Shown piece after piece: positions 1 to 8,287 of a stretch of DNA of 64,000 bases. The stretch is from Roseivirga thermotolerans (GTDB taxonomy: Bacteria > Bacteroidota > Bacteroidia > Cytophagales > Cyclobacteriaceae), in assembly GCF_014653175.1 (NCBI RefSeq), contig NZ_BNAG01000006.1:44776-108775 (forward strand), in the 5' to 3' direction. Position numbers and translations under genes: made by a program. Position 1 is the first letter of the stretch. The number at the start of each line of letters is the position of its first letter. The notes beneath the pieces were generated by a model. It was not told the origin of the DNA. It did not search any database and saw nothing but the letters and a program-made list of their open reading frames with translations.

Positions 1-136
1 TTACAGTGAGTTGGAAAGGCTGGAAAAAGACCTCATCTTGCACGCGAAAATTGAAAACGAGATTTTATTTCCGAAAGCGCTCCAGTTGGAACGTTTGGTG
101 AAGCTTAAATTTTACGACCTCGCGAAACACAATTAA
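1..136 (+). CDS. Hemerythrin-domain protein, C-terminal part (possible RIC/ScdA-type Fe-S repair protein)
   Basis: The gene enters from the left edge in the frame starting at base 2; 44 codons are visible before TAA. The visible peptide ends with ...LHAKIENEILFPKALQLE..., which matches the last helix of HHE-type hemerythrin domains, where a His and a Glu (H..xENE) contribute to a di-iron site. In the RIC/ScdA/YtfE family this motif sits near the C-terminus of a protein that repairs nitrosatively or oxidatively damaged Fe-S clusters. That family assignment is an inference because only the tail is seen. The stop overlaps the ruvX start (TAATG), which suggests coupled translation. Confidence 0.6.
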   Translation, partial: YSELERLEKDLILHAKIENEILFPKALQLERLVKLKFYDLAKHN

Positions 137-552
137 TGGGTAGAATATTAGCCATAGATTATGGCAGTAAAAGGGTAGGACTGGCCGTAACAGACCCTCT
201 TCAGATTATTGCATCGCCACTGGAAACGGTGCATTCCAAAGATGTTATTGCTTTTTTAAAGGCCTATGATGCTGCAGAAGGTATTGAGTCTTTTGTATTG
301 GGAATGCCCAAAAAACTGAATGGAGAAGATACGAATGCCACACCCCTGGTAAAGCAATTTCGTAACCTTCTTAAAAAGCAGTTTCCCGAAAAACCCGTTT
401 ATTTGCATGACGAAAGATTTACCTCCAAAATGGCACTTGATGCCATGATTGCCGGAGGAATGAAGAAGAAAGATAGAAGAGAGAAGGGGAACGTAGATAA
501 AATTAGTGCATCTATTATTCTACAATCCTACCTCGAAAGTAAAGGCATATGA
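136..552 (+). CDS. ruvX: Putative Holliday junction resolvase RuvX (YqgF family)
   Basis: A 138-residue protein, the usual length for the RuvX/YqgF RNase H-fold family, which acts in Holliday junction resolution and pre-16S rRNA 5' processing. Visible family marks are the first-strand acidic motif AIDYGSKRVGLAV (D8), GMPKKLNG at 56-63, HDERFTS at 91-97 and the C-terminal DKISASIILQSYL with D121. These give the expected metal-binding acidic residues. Its ATG overlaps the stop of the upstream hemerythrin gene and its TGA overlaps the def ATG (ATGA), so the three genes look like one transcription unit. Confidence 0.93.
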   Translation: MGRILAIDYGSKRVGLAVTDPLQIIASPLETVHSKDVIAFLKAYDAAEGIESFVLGMPKKLNGEDTNATPLVKQFRNLLKKQFPEKPVYLHDERFTSKMALDAMIAGGMKKKDRREKGNVDKISASIILQSYLESKGI

Positions 553-1106
553 TTTATCCGATTCTAGCATACGGAGACAATATTTTAAGAAAAGAAGCAG
601 AAGATTACCCACGCGATTCGGAAGACCTCACCCAGTTGGTAGAAAACATGTACGAGACCATGTACAATGCCAATGGAGTAGGGTTGGCCGCTCCGCAAAT
701 TGGTTTGTCGTACAGAATATTTGTTATCGACTCTACTCAAATGGGCGATGAAGAAGAGGGTACGGGGATCAAGAGGGCCTTCATTAACCCCGAAATATTG
801 GACGAATATGGCAATGAATGGGCCTTTGAAGAAGGTTGCCTGAGCATACCCGATGTGCATGCCGATATATTAAGGCCCGAGAAACTTACCATTCGCTATT
901 TTGACGAACTGTGGACTCCCCACGAAGAAGAGTTCGATAGCCTGACAGCCAGAGTGATTCAGCATGAATATGATCATCTGGATGGGGTGCTGTTTACGGA
1001 TTATATTAAAGGACTCAAAAAACAAATGTTGAGAGCCAAGCTCGTGAATATTTCTAAAGGAAATGTAGATATTAAATATCGCATGAAGTTTCCGCTCAAG
1101 AAATAA
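549..1106 (+). CDS. def: Peptide deformylase
   Basis: A 185-residue metalloenzyme that removes the N-formyl group from new proteins in the cytoplasm. All three signature motifs are present: GVGLAAPQIG at 43-52, EGCLSIP at 95-101 with metal ligand C97, and QHEYDHLDG at 138-146 with metal ligands H139 and H143 and catalytic E140. The length is typical for type I enzymes. The start overlaps the end of ruvX by four bases (ATGA), a sign of translational coupling. The ruvX-def pairing is a common Bacteroidetes arrangement, as far as I recall. Confidence 0.97.
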   Translation: MIYPILAYGDNILRKEAEDYPRDSEDLTQLVENMYETMYNANGVGLAAPQIGLSYRIFVIDSTQMGDEEEGTGIKRAFINPEILDEYGNEWAFEEGCLSIPDVHADILRPEKLTIRYFDELWTPHEEEFDSLTARVIQHEYDHLDGVLFTDYIKGLKKQMLRAKLVNISKGNVDIKYRMKFPLKK

Positions 1107-1142
1107 GCTGCATTTTCTATCTTCATAGCAAATACACTTGTT

Positions 1143-1538
1143 ATGAATCGAATCTTTTTAATAGGCTTACTTGTGCTTGTGTTTGGCTGTGAGCCCAACA
1201 GCAGTATACAAAATACTGATGAGAAAGCGCTGGAACACCCTTTTATACATACGGCCTACTTCTGGCTCAAAGAAGGTGTTTCTGAACAGGAGGTGGAAGC
1301 GTTTAAGGCCGATTGTGAAAAGTTGGCCGATATAGAAACGGTTCGAGCTTTTTATACCGGCAAACCGGCCAATACTACCAGAGAAGTAATAGAGAATACT
1401 TATGATTATGCTGTGGTCTTCCATTTTAAAAACCTGGAAGACCAAGAGTATTATCAGAAGCACCCATTACATCTGGAAATGATTGAGAGGCATCAACACT
1501 TGTGGCAACGGGTAATGGTTACCGATATTGAACATTGA
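1143..1538 (+). CDS. Dabb-family (stress-responsive A/B barrel) lipoprotein
   Basis: 131 residues. The N-terminus is a lipoprotein signal: a hydrophobic stretch followed by a VFGC lipobox with C16. The mature part (IHTAYFWLKEGVSEQE at about 34-49, then ...YDYAVVFHFKNLEDQEYYQKHP) fits the small Dabb ferredoxin-like dimeric alpha/beta barrel family, whose members have a conserved N-terminal His and an H-x3-H end segment (HQHLWQRV here). The substrate is unknown. It lies 36 bases downstream of def and may be co-transcribed. Membrane anchoring in the periplasm is inferred from the lipobox. Confidence 0.75.
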   Translation: MNRIFLIGLLVLVFGCEPNSSIQNTDEKALEHPFIHTAYFWLKEGVSEQEVEAFKADCEKLADIETVRAFYTGKPANTTREVIENTYDYAVVFHFKNLEDQEYYQKHPLHLEMIERHQHLWQRVMVTDIEH

Positions 1539-1638
1539 TTCAGTTGTTCTTAAAAGTGAGCCCGTACCAGTACCGTGTTCTATGGACTGGCCTATTGGTG
1601 CCAATTATATAAACAGACCCGCTTAAACCCAATTCGCC

Positions 1639-1668
1639 TTTGTTGGCAAGGGATAATCCCTATTTTTG
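1639..1668 (+). promoter_or_regulatory. Bacteroidetes-type promoter for the AGCS symporter gene
   Basis: TTTG at 1639-1642, an 18-base spacer, then TATTTTTG at 1661-1668. This matches the known Bacteroidetes consensus TTTG/TAnnTTTG (-33/-7). The predicted start of transcription, near 1674, leaves a short leader before the ATG at 1699. Confidence 0.55.
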
Positions 1669-1698
1669 CAGCATCCAAAAAACTAAACCTACCCATTT

Positions 1699-3405
1699 AT
1701 GCAGCGATTAAACGAAATTCTGACCACTGTCGACAGTTGGATCGGAAGTTCAGACTGGTTTCCTTTTGTGTTACTGGGGACCGGACTTTTTTTCACAATC
1801 TACCTCAAATTTCCTCAGATCAGGTATTTCAGATTTGCCTTCAATGTTGTAAGAGGTAAATATGATAAAGAAGGCGATGAAGGCGATACTTCTCACTTTC
1901 AGGCCTTAACCACCGCACTCTCCGGAACGGTAGGTACCGGAAACATTGCCGGGGTGGCCTTAGCTCTTCACCTTGGGGGGCCGGCAGCACTCTTTTGGAT
2001 GGTCATGACTGCCGCAATTGGTATGTGCACCAAGTTTGTGGAGGTTACTCTCTCTCATAAGTATAGAGAGAAGACTGCCGATGGTTCTATGGCCGGTGGT
2101 CCAATGTATTACATGAAGAATGCCCAATTTAAAATTGGCAATAAGTCGTTTAAGCTAGGTTGGTTGGCTGCCATATTTGCGGGAGCCACTGTGTTGTCCT
2201 CTTTCGGAACGGGCAATATGCCTCAGATCAACAGTATTGCCGGGGCCGTAAAGTCTACTTTTCAGATTGAACCATGGATAACCGGAGCTGTATTGTCTGT
2301 AATTCTGGCCGTGGTAATTATTGGTGGAATCAAAAGAATTGCCGCTGTAACGGAACGATTGGTGCCCGCTATGGCCGTAGTTTATTTTATTGGCTGTTTC
2401 TCGGTGATTTTTGCCAATGCCGGCAACATAATACCCGCAATTAGCTCGGTATTTACCAGCTTGTTTACCACCACAGCAGCTACAGGTGGTTTTTTGGGAG
2501 CAACCATTGCCTATGCCTTCAATGTGGGGGTAGGTAGAGGTTTGTTTTCTAATGAAGCGGGTCAGGGTTCAGCTCCTATCGCACACGCCTCTGCAAAGGC
2601 TCATGAGCCTGTTTCGGAAGGTATGGTAGCCATTCTTGAGCCTTTTATCGATACCATAATTATTTGTTCTATTACCGGGCTTACCCTGCTTTCTTCCGGT
2701 GCATGGCAAGAAAAACATTACAACGACTTCGCTGTAACGGATATGTCTATTATAGCGGGTGCTGATTATTCGGACGATGTAAAAGAGGACAGAAAAGCAT
2801 TGAAGGAGCACCTTTCCGGAGAAAACCCTTTGCCGGTATTCGATGGTATGCTACAGGTGGAGAATGGTAAAATTGTGAGTGATGTTACGGTTATTCATGC
2901 GCGATCGGTTGCGGAAGATGTAACTGTGAATGAGTACTTTGGAGGGCCTCCATTGACTGGTGAAGTAGAGATAAAGAACGGTGTTTTGCAAGATGCCAGT
3001 ATTTCGTTCTACGGAAAATCATTGGTTCATAGCTCGCCACTAACGGCTATAGCTTTCACAAAAGGTTGGTTTGGCGATTATGGTCAGTACATAGTTTCTA
3101 TAGGGCTTTTGCTTTTTGCTTTTAGCACGGCCATTTCATGGTCTTATTATGGAGATAGAGCTATGACGTTTCTGGCAGGGTCTGGTTCCGTAAAGTACTA
3201 TAGGGTATTATATGTGGCTGGTTTCTTTGTGGCGTCAATTGCCGATACCACCATTATCTGGACTATTGCTGCTATTGCTATAGCTCTAATGACCTTACCC
3301 AACCTCTTGGGCATTTTACTCTTGAGAAAAGAAATGAAGCTAACCATTAAAGAGTATTGGGATGGCTTCAAGAAGGAATATCCTCAAGAGAAAACGCCAG
3401 AGTAG
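1699..3405 (+). CDS. Sodium:alanine symporter family (AGCS) transporter
   Basis: A 568-residue inner-membrane protein with about 11 hydrophobic segments. Family marks: [10 protein letters not shown] at 77-86, [11 protein letters not shown] at 131-141, SFGTGNMPQ at 168-176 and [19 protein letters not shown] at 279-297. AGCS carriers import alanine or glycine with Na+ or H+. Residues about 336-445 form a hydrophilic insertion between two membrane segments that the 450-500-residue family members lack. It contains a small beta-rich stretch ([16 protein letters not shown]). The gene has its own promoter and a strong terminator just after the stop. Confidence 0.9.
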   Translation: MQRLNEILTTVDSWIGSSDWFPFVLLGTGLFFTIYLKFPQIRYFRFAFNVVRGKYDKEGDEGDTSHFQALTTALSGTVGTGNIAGVALALHLGGPAALFWMVMTAAIGMCTKFVEVTLSHKYREKTADGSMAGGPMYYMKNAQFKIGNKSFKLGWLAAIFAGATVLSSFGTGNMPQINSIAGAVKSTFQIEPWITGAVLSVILAVVIIGGIKRIAAVTERLVPAMAVVYFIGCFSVIFANAGNIIPAISSVFTSLFTTTAATGGFLGATIAYAFNVGVGRGLFSNEAGQGSAPIAHASAKAHEPVSEGMVAILEPFIDTIIICSITGLTLLSSGAWQEKHYNDFAVTDMSIIAGADYSDDVKEDRKALKEHLSGENPLPVFDGMLQVENGKIVSDVTVIHARSVAEDVTVNEYFGGPPLTGEVEIKNGVLQDASISFYGKSLVHSSPLTAIAFTKGWFGDYGQYIVSIGLLLFAFSTAISWSYYGDRAMTFLAGSGSVKYYRVLYVAGFFVASIADTTIIWTIAAIAIALMTLPNLLGILLLRKEMKLTIKEYWDGFKKEYPQEKTPE

Positions 3406-3438
3406 CGCGTAAAAGAACTCCAACAAAACATAACAGAA

Positions 3439-3465
3439 GTCAGGCCGGAACGCCTGGCTTTTTTT
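3439..3465 (+). terminator. Rho-independent terminator after the AGCS gene
   Basis: The stem GTCAGGC / GCCTGGC (one G-T pair) has a six-base loop and is followed by seven T. It sits 34 bases after the symporter stop. Confidence 0.85.
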
Positions 3466-3504
3466 ATAACAAAGGGAGCAATTTTTTGCTTAGGCCTATG
3501 GGAA

Positions 3505-3786
3505 TTAGGGGATTACCTCGACTCCTTTCCAAAAGGCAATATAACCTTCAATGGGTTTAGCAGCTTCTTTGGTTACAGGGTAGTACCAAGCTGCGTCCTG
3601 GTTTATCTTTCCGTTTACTTCCAGGTTATAATAGCTGGCCTCGCCTTTCCACGGACAGTGGGTATGAGTATTACTCGGCTTAAAGAATGTTTTGTTGATG
3701 GATTGAGGCGGAAAGTAATGGTTTCCTTCTATAACAATGGTGTCATTACTTTCCGCTAAAATCTGATTGTTCCAAATTGCCTTCAT
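3505..3786 (-). CDS. DUF427 domain protein
   Basis: A 93-residue small protein. The sequence MKAIWNNQILAES...VIEGNHYFP followed by HCPWKGEASYYNLEV and a C-terminal AAWYYPVTKEA...IEGYIAFWKGVEV matches the DUF427 fold, a small beta-rich domain with a conserved CPWKG...Y motif. The biochemical role of the family is not established. It is a single gene with no close partner: malic enzyme lies upstream in the same direction with a 52-base gap, so they may be read together. Confidence 0.85.
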   Translation of the reverse strand: MKAIWNNQILAESNDTIVIEGNHYFPPQSINKTFFKPSNTHTHCPWKGEASYYNLEVNGKINQDAAWYYPVTKEAAKPIEGYIAFWKGVEVIP

Positions 3787-3838
3787 AGTTCTATGTTTAC
3801 AAAGTGAACAAGATAAGGCCTTTTGGGTTCAGCAGGGG

Positions 3839-5068
3839 CTACTGATCTTCGTCAAATTGTGCTTCAGCTTCGGCTATCTGACGTTCGAGCTCTTTTTCTG
3901 AATGTGCAGCTTTTTCTACCGCATCGGCTACTACCTGGGCCAGAGAAGAATCCAGAGCAGAAGGAATCACCATTTCAGCAGTAGGATTTTCCAGTGAATT
4001 GGCAATGGCATAAGCTGCAGCCAGCTTCATTTCGGTGCTAATGGTGCTTGCCCGAGCTTTTAGGGCTCCTTTAAATATGCCCGGAAAAGCCAGTACATTG
4101 TTAATCTGGTTAGGGAAGTCACTTCTTCCGGTACCTACAATAGCCGCTCCGGCCTCATAGGCATCCTTTGGCATAATTTCAGGTGTAGGATTGGCCATGG
4201 CGAAAATAATAGGGTTTTCGGCCATGTGTTGAATGTCTTCCTTAGTGAGAATATTTCCCTTACTTACCCCAATAAATACATCGGCACCCTTAATAACTTC
4301 ATGAATGTCTCCTTCCACATCGTTGAAGTTGGAGTATTTAAGTAATTCTGTTTTGGCCTTATTAAGGTCGTTTCTAAAACGGTGAATGGCTCCCTGAGAA
4401 TCGCACACAATAAGTGTTTTTACCGATTGACATAGTGGGGAGTCGATATGAAAACAGCGGAGCAATTTGGCAATGGCTATACCGGCCGCACCGGCTCCAT
4501 TGATCACTACCTTTAGCTCGGTGAGTTTCTTGTTGGTTACTTTACAGGCATTGATGAGTGCTGCCAGAGTAACAATGGCTGTTCCATGCTGGTCGTCATG
4601 AAACACCGGAATGCCAATGTCTTGCAGTTTTTCCTCAATCTCAAAGCTTTCCGGAGCGGCAATATCTTCCAGGTTAATGCCTCCAAAAGCGGGTGAAATT
4701 CTTCGGATGGTTTCAATGATATGACGGGTGTTTTTACTGTCAATACAAATAGGAACAGCATTGATTCCGGCAAACTTCTTGAACAACATGGCCTTGCCTT
4801 CCATTACCGGAAGAGAGGCCAAGGGGCCAATATCACCAAGTCCTAAAACAGCAGTGCCATTTGTCACTACCGCTATGGTATTGCCTTTTATGGTAAGGTC
4901 GTAAGCTCTTTCTGGGTTCTTCTCAATTTCTAGACAAGGTTGGGCCACGCCCGGTGAGTAAACGAGCGAAAGTTTTTCTTTGCTGTCTACTGCAATCTTG
5001 TTCACCATTTCAATCTTACCCTGCATCTCTTCATGCAGTTCTACAGACTTCTTGTATACTTCTTCCAT
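3839..5068 (-). CDS. Malic enzyme, short NAD(P)-dependent form
   Basis: A 409-residue enzyme that oxidatively decarboxylates malate to pyruvate. Marks include [13 protein letters not shown] at 33-45 with the catalytic Tyr37, GLGDIGP at 76-82, the catalytic Lys in MEGKAML at 89-95, [14 protein letters not shown] at 132-145 (metal binding), HDDQHGTA at 157-164, the Rossmann motif [13 protein letters not shown] at 191-203, and ANPTPEI. It lacks the C-terminal phosphotransacetylase-like domain of the roughly 760-residue MaeB form. A -7-like TAACTTTG lies at 5089-5096 (minus strand), without a clear -33 box. Whether it prefers NAD or NADP cannot be told from sequence alone. Confidence 0.93.
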   Translation of the reverse strand: MEEVYKKSVELHEEMQGKIEMVNKIAVDSKEKLSLVYSPGVAQPCLEIEKNPERAYDLTIKGNTIAVVTNGTAVLGLGDIGPLASLPVMEGKAMLFKKFAGINAVPICIDSKNTRHIIETIRRISPAFGGINLEDIAAPESFEIEEKLQDIGIPVFHDDQHGTAIVTLAALINACKVTNKKLTELKVVINGAGAAGIAIAKLLRCFHIDSPLCQSVKTLIVCDSQGAIHRFRNDLNKAKTELLKYSNFNDVEGDIHEVIKGADVFIGVSKGNILTKEDIQHMAENPIIFAMANPTPEIMPKDAYEAGAAIVGTGRSDFPNQINNVLAFPGIFKGALKARASTISTEMKLAAAYAIANSLENPTAEMVIPSALDSSLAQVVADAVEKAAHSEKELERQIAEAEAQFDEDQ

Positions 5069-5143
5069 ACAAATTTAAATCAAGGGGTCAAAGTTAAGGG
5101 ATTAGCCTCTTAAAAAGGCAGAAGACCATTCTATTGTTTGTTT

Positions 5144-5845
5144 TTAAGAGCCTTCAGGCAGTTTATTGGCTGCTTTGAGTTCTTGGGTTCTCATAAAATA
5201 GAGGTAGTCTGCCAGAAGAAATGCGCCAATGCCTGAAAATATGTGCCACAGAAAGTGAGTCCCAAAGGGGATAATATCTGTAAACTGTTTATCTACTTGC
5301 CTGAAGTAAATGGCCAGAACAAAGCAAATGGCACTAATTATTATCTGAGCAGTTTTTTTAAAATGATATTTTCTTAGAATAAGGAAAACAGGGAGGAGAA
5401 AGGCAATTCCGCTGATCATGTAGGAGGTGTTTATCCCCCTTTGTCCCGGAACAAGATCAATTACTCCCAGGCGCATAAGGAAAACCGGGGTAACAGCGAT
5501 TATGCCCATCCACCATTTTGGTAAAGCTTTAATCCAGAAGTAAATGCTTATGACTAAGGTTAGGGCAAGAGCGGGCATAAAGTCCATGAGGAGAAAAATG
5601 CGTGAACTTCTTAATCCGTGAAAAAGCGTACTGCCCAAACCATTAAGAAAGAGCAATGGAATACAGGCTAATAAAAAACCATACTGAAGCGGGTTTTTAC
5701 GAATTTTCCATAGATAATAGACCGCAGGGGCTGCGATGGCCAGCGATGAAAAGGCATTCCAGGGTTCTACAATTAAGCTGTCTGTGATATGAGTTTCGGC
5801 ATACCATGGGCCTCCATCGGTTATTTGTTCCGGACCTAAATACAT
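5144..5845 (-). CDS. CREST-superfamily membrane hydrolase, alkaline-ceramidase-like
   Basis: 233 residues with about seven membrane helices. It has the full residue pattern of the CREST superfamily (alkaline ceramidase, PAQR, Per1, SID-1, TMEM8): S72-x3-H76 (GSTLFH), D88 (LLMDFMP) and H197-x3-H201 (GTHFLWHIF), which in eukaryotic alkaline ceramidases form a Zn site. Before the first helix it also has W14, E17 and EPWNAFSSLA (E27, N30), resembling the Ca-binding N-terminus of those enzymes. Many Bacteroidetes make sphingolipids, so a ceramide-cleaving or related amide/ester hydrolase is plausible, but the substrate is inferred. It is transcribed toward malic enzyme. Confidence 0.75.
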   Translation of the reverse strand: MYLGPEQITDGGPWYAETHITDSLIVEPWNAFSSLAIAAPAVYYLWKIRKNPLQYGFLLACIPLLFLNGLGSTLFHGLRSSRIFLLMDFMPALALTLVISIYFWIKALPKWWMGIIAVTPVFLMRLGVIDLVPGQRGINTSYMISGIAFLLPVFLILRKYHFKKTAQIIISAICFVLAIYFRQVDKQFTDIIPFGTHFLWHIFSGIGAFLLADYLYFMRTQELKAANKLPEGS

Positions 5846-5930
5846 AACTGTGCTTAGAACTTGTTTAGTCGACTGAAAGTTGCGAAAAAGTTTGAGTTTT
5901 CTTTTCGTTTCGACAGACAGCCGGCAGAAT

Positions 5931-5997
5931 AGTTTAACACTTTCTCAGACTCAATACATCCTCTTCTAACTTTGAGCCCACTTTCGTTTCTCCTATT
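5931..5997. repeat. Direct repeat, left copy (about 67 bases)
   Basis: It begins AGTTTAACACTTTCTCAGAC and ends CGTTTCTCCTATT. It is nearly identical to 6174-6242; the differences are one G/C change near the middle and a two-base indel. The copies are about 240 bases apart and flank a set of inverted repeats. Confidence 0.9.
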
Positions 5998-6173
5998 CCT
6001 AACAAGTCTCTTCTCCTCAGAGTCTCTCCCTCCCCCCACAGAGTCTCTTGAAGAGGACTCTGAGGATTTATAACGATGAGAGCGAGTCCGAGAGGTAAGG
6101 TTTGTAACTGATGTGCCTGATGTTTTGAACATCAAAGTCCCTTGCAGGAGACTTTGATGGTGGGGTGGATAAC

Positions 6174-6242
6174 AGTTTAACACTTTCTCAGACTCAATAC
6201 ATCCTCTTCTAACTTTCAGCCCACCCTTTCGTTTCTCCTATT
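6174..6242. repeat. Direct repeat, right copy (about 69 bases)
   Basis: Right-hand partner of the repeat at 5931-5997, in the same orientation. It ends about 60 bases before the stop codon of the aminotransferase gene, which reads toward it. Confidence 0.9.
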
Positions 6243-6300
6243 TTCAAGCAGGCTGGTACTGATGTGGTGTGGGAGTGGTTCAGTAGGGCAGGTATGAAGT

Positions 6301-7440
6301 TTATAGATCCTTTAGCTTTTCTGCAGCGGCTTTTAAGGTTGTCTCGTTTTTTGCAAAGCAAAACCTAAGCACATTGCGATCTTCTCCGCTCTGATAAAAC
6401 ACGGAAGTAGGAATGGCCGCAACTCCAACTTCTTTTGTTAGCCACTCGGCCATTTCTATGTCGGGCTTGTCGTTAATTTGGCTATAGTCTAATAGCTGGA
6501 AGTATGTTCCGTTCGATTGAATAGCCTTGAACTTGCTGTCTTTGAGGGCTTCCAGAAAAAAGTCTCTCTTTTGTTGATACATGGAGCTTATGCTCAGATA
6601 GTTGTCGGGTATGGCCAGATAGTCGGCCACGGCATATTGACTTGGTGCATGTATGGTAAAGGTATTGTACTGATGGATTTTTACGATTTCGGCCATTAGA
6701 GATTCAGGAGCAACAAGACAGCCAAGGCGCCAACCGGTAGCATGAAAAGTTTTGCCAAAGGAGAAGGTAGCCACCGACCGCTTTCTCAGTTTTTCCGACC
6801 TGAGTACGGAGTGATGCTCCTGACCATCGAATACAATGTGTTCATACACCTCATCGGACAGAACGAGTATTTCGGTGCCTTCCGTTATTTTTTCCAGCGC
6901 AATTAAATCGTCTTCTGTCAAAATGGCTCCGCTAGGGTTGTGTGGAGAGTTGATAATGATCATTCTGGTTTTGGCAGTGACAGACTGTTCTACCGCTTCC
7001 CAATCGATGCTGTAATCTTCAGGCCGCAAATTCACCCCCACGGCTTTTGCTCCCTGCAAGTTGATAATGACTTCATAGGCATCATAGGCAGGGTTCATGA
7101 TAATCACCTCATCTCCCGAATGCACCAGAGCTCCAATGCTATTAAAAATGGCTTCTATAGCACCACAAGTCACTAATACCTCTGTATCCTTAATGGTCAC
7201 ATCATAGCACCTTTGCACTTTGTCGGCAATGGCGGTTCGCAATGAGGCTACTCCGGCCATAGGTGGATATTGGTTCATTCCTTTTTTCATGTAGTAATGC
7301 ACCCGGTCTATCAGCTCAGGCGCAACGTCAAAATCAGGAAATCCCTGAGAAAGATTGATGGCTCCGTAATCCTGAGCCATTTTAGACATCTTGGTGAATA
7401 TGGTGATCCCAACGTTGGGTAGTTTCGATTCAATTTGCAT
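6301..7440 (-). CDS. PLP-dependent aminotransferase, fold type I (methionine/aromatic aminotransferase-like)
   Basis: 379 residues from the ATG at 7440. An in-frame TTG at 7482 would add 14 residues that do not look like the family. Active-site features: N168 in SPHNPSG, D196 and Y199 in SDEVYEH, Schiff-base K230 in FSFGKTFHATGWRLG, R238 in the same motif, and the C-terminal substrate-carboxylate Arg in VLRFCFAK. The opening LPNVGITIFTKMS...INLSQGFPDFD resembles YbdL-type methionine aminotransferases and kynurenine aminotransferases. Substrate choice is inferred. It is divergent from the DUF6090 gene, with about 86 bases between the starts. Confidence 0.88.
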   Translation of the reverse strand: MQIESKLPNVGITIFTKMSKMAQDYGAINLSQGFPDFDVAPELIDRVHYYMKKGMNQYPPMAGVASLRTAIADKVQRCYDVTIKDTEVLVTCGAIEAIFNSIGALVHSGDEVIIMNPAYDAYEVIINLQGAKAVGVNLRPEDYSIDWEAVEQSVTAKTRMIIINSPHNPSGAILTEDDLIALEKITEGTEILVLSDEVYEHIVFDGQEHHSVLRSEKLRKRSVATFSFGKTFHATGWRLGCLVAPESLMAEIVKIHQYNTFTIHAPSQYAVADYLAIPDNYLSISSMYQQKRDFFLEALKDSKFKAIQSNGTYFQLLDYSQINDKPDIEMAEWLTKEVGVAAIPTSVFYQSGEDRNVLRFCFAKNETTLKAAAEKLKDL

Positions 7441-7526
7441 GGTTGGAATATAGGCATGCGAAGAACCTTTGACAAACTTCAATTGAAAAGAAAGGACTAG
7501 ATTAGGGATTGTTTAAGTGTAGGCCG

Positions 7527-8246
7527 ATGAAAAGAAAGCTAAATTTTAAATTCAATTGGAAATATGCCCTTGGTGAAATTGTGCTCATTTTCATAGGTAT
7601 CAGCTTGGCCATGGGTTTTGATAATTGGAGTCAGAATAAAAGAGAAAGGGAACAGTTGGAAGGATACTTGGAAACCATTAGGAAGAATGTGGTTAGTGAT
7701 ACGGCAAGTATTGCAGAAACGGATAGTCGTTACAAGAGCTTTCATGAACTAGCCTTGAATCACCTGAATATGGCCATTCACGATGAATATTCTGAAGAAA
7801 CCCTTCTAGGGTCGTTACAGATTTTGGCCGAACAATATGTTGTGATAGACCAATCGGGGTTTGAGGCCTTAAAGAGTTCAGGCTTTATAAAAGACTTGCA
7901 AGGTACTACCTTAGAAGATGCACTTTTTGCCTATTACACCTCTTATTCAAAAACACTATTGGAAGAAAATAGCCTCAATAATTTCATTGAAAATATGGAG
8001 GTTGAACTTTATAATTCATCGAGTAAAGAGGTGGTACACGTCCTTAAATGGACTTCGGCCAAACAATTAGGTCTAGAGTTAGAAGAAAGAGCTCAGATGA
8101 ATTCCGCATTGAGATGGTTTTTCGCAGAACCTCACCTTTTAGGAATTATTCAACGCTATGCCGATGAAGATAGCCCGCGTTACGAGTTAATGCTCTCCAA
8201 TGCTAAAGAATTGATTAGCCAAATAGATTTAGAGTTGAAAAACTGA
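7527..8246 (+). CDS. DUF6090-type single-span membrane protein (first copy)
   Basis: 239 residues from the ATG at 7527; an earlier TTG at 7509 adds only six residues. A short basic N-terminus (MKRKLNFKFNWK) leads into one membrane helix, YALGEIVLIFIGISLAMGFDNW at about 13-34 (shown by its ends YALGEIV and GFDNW). After this comes a long helical, charged extracytoplasmic part (about 35-239). The KYxxGEIxLxxxGIxxA pattern is typical of a Bacteroidetes family of unknown function. A second, divergent member lies at 34176-34967. Nothing in the context reveals its job. Confidence 0.72.
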   Translation: MKRKLNFKFNWKYALGEIVLIFIGISLAMGFDNWSQNKREREQLEGYLETIRKNVVSDTASIAETDSRYKSFHELALNHLNMAIHDEYSEETLLGSLQILAEQYVVIDQSGFEALKSSGFIKDLQGTTLEDALFAYYTSYSKTLLEENSLNNFIENMEVELYNSSSKEVVHVLKWTSAKQLGLELEERAQMNSALRWFFAEPHLLGIIQRYADEDSPRYELMLSNAKELISQIDLELKN

Positions 8247-8287
8247 TTAAGTCCTAAACATTTTCCTTCAACCTGCTTTATAGCTTT

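Larger units (their letters stand above)
5846..6300. other. 455-base gene-free, repeat-rich spacer
   Basis: No believable gene is present. A 109-codon minus-strand frame at 5854-6183 is rich in Ser and Arg and simply reads through the repeats. The spacer holds a direct repeat pair (5931-5997 and 6174-6242) and, between the copies, two inverted repeats: CCTCAGAGTC/GACTCTGAGG (6015-6024 and 6056-6065) and ATCAAAGTC/GACTTTGAT (6131-6139 and 6150-6158). Confidence 0.8.

Noticed and set aside
5854..6183. 109-codon minus-strand open frame
   Set aside because: It reads through direct and inverted repeats, is rich in Ser and Arg, and resembles no protein family.
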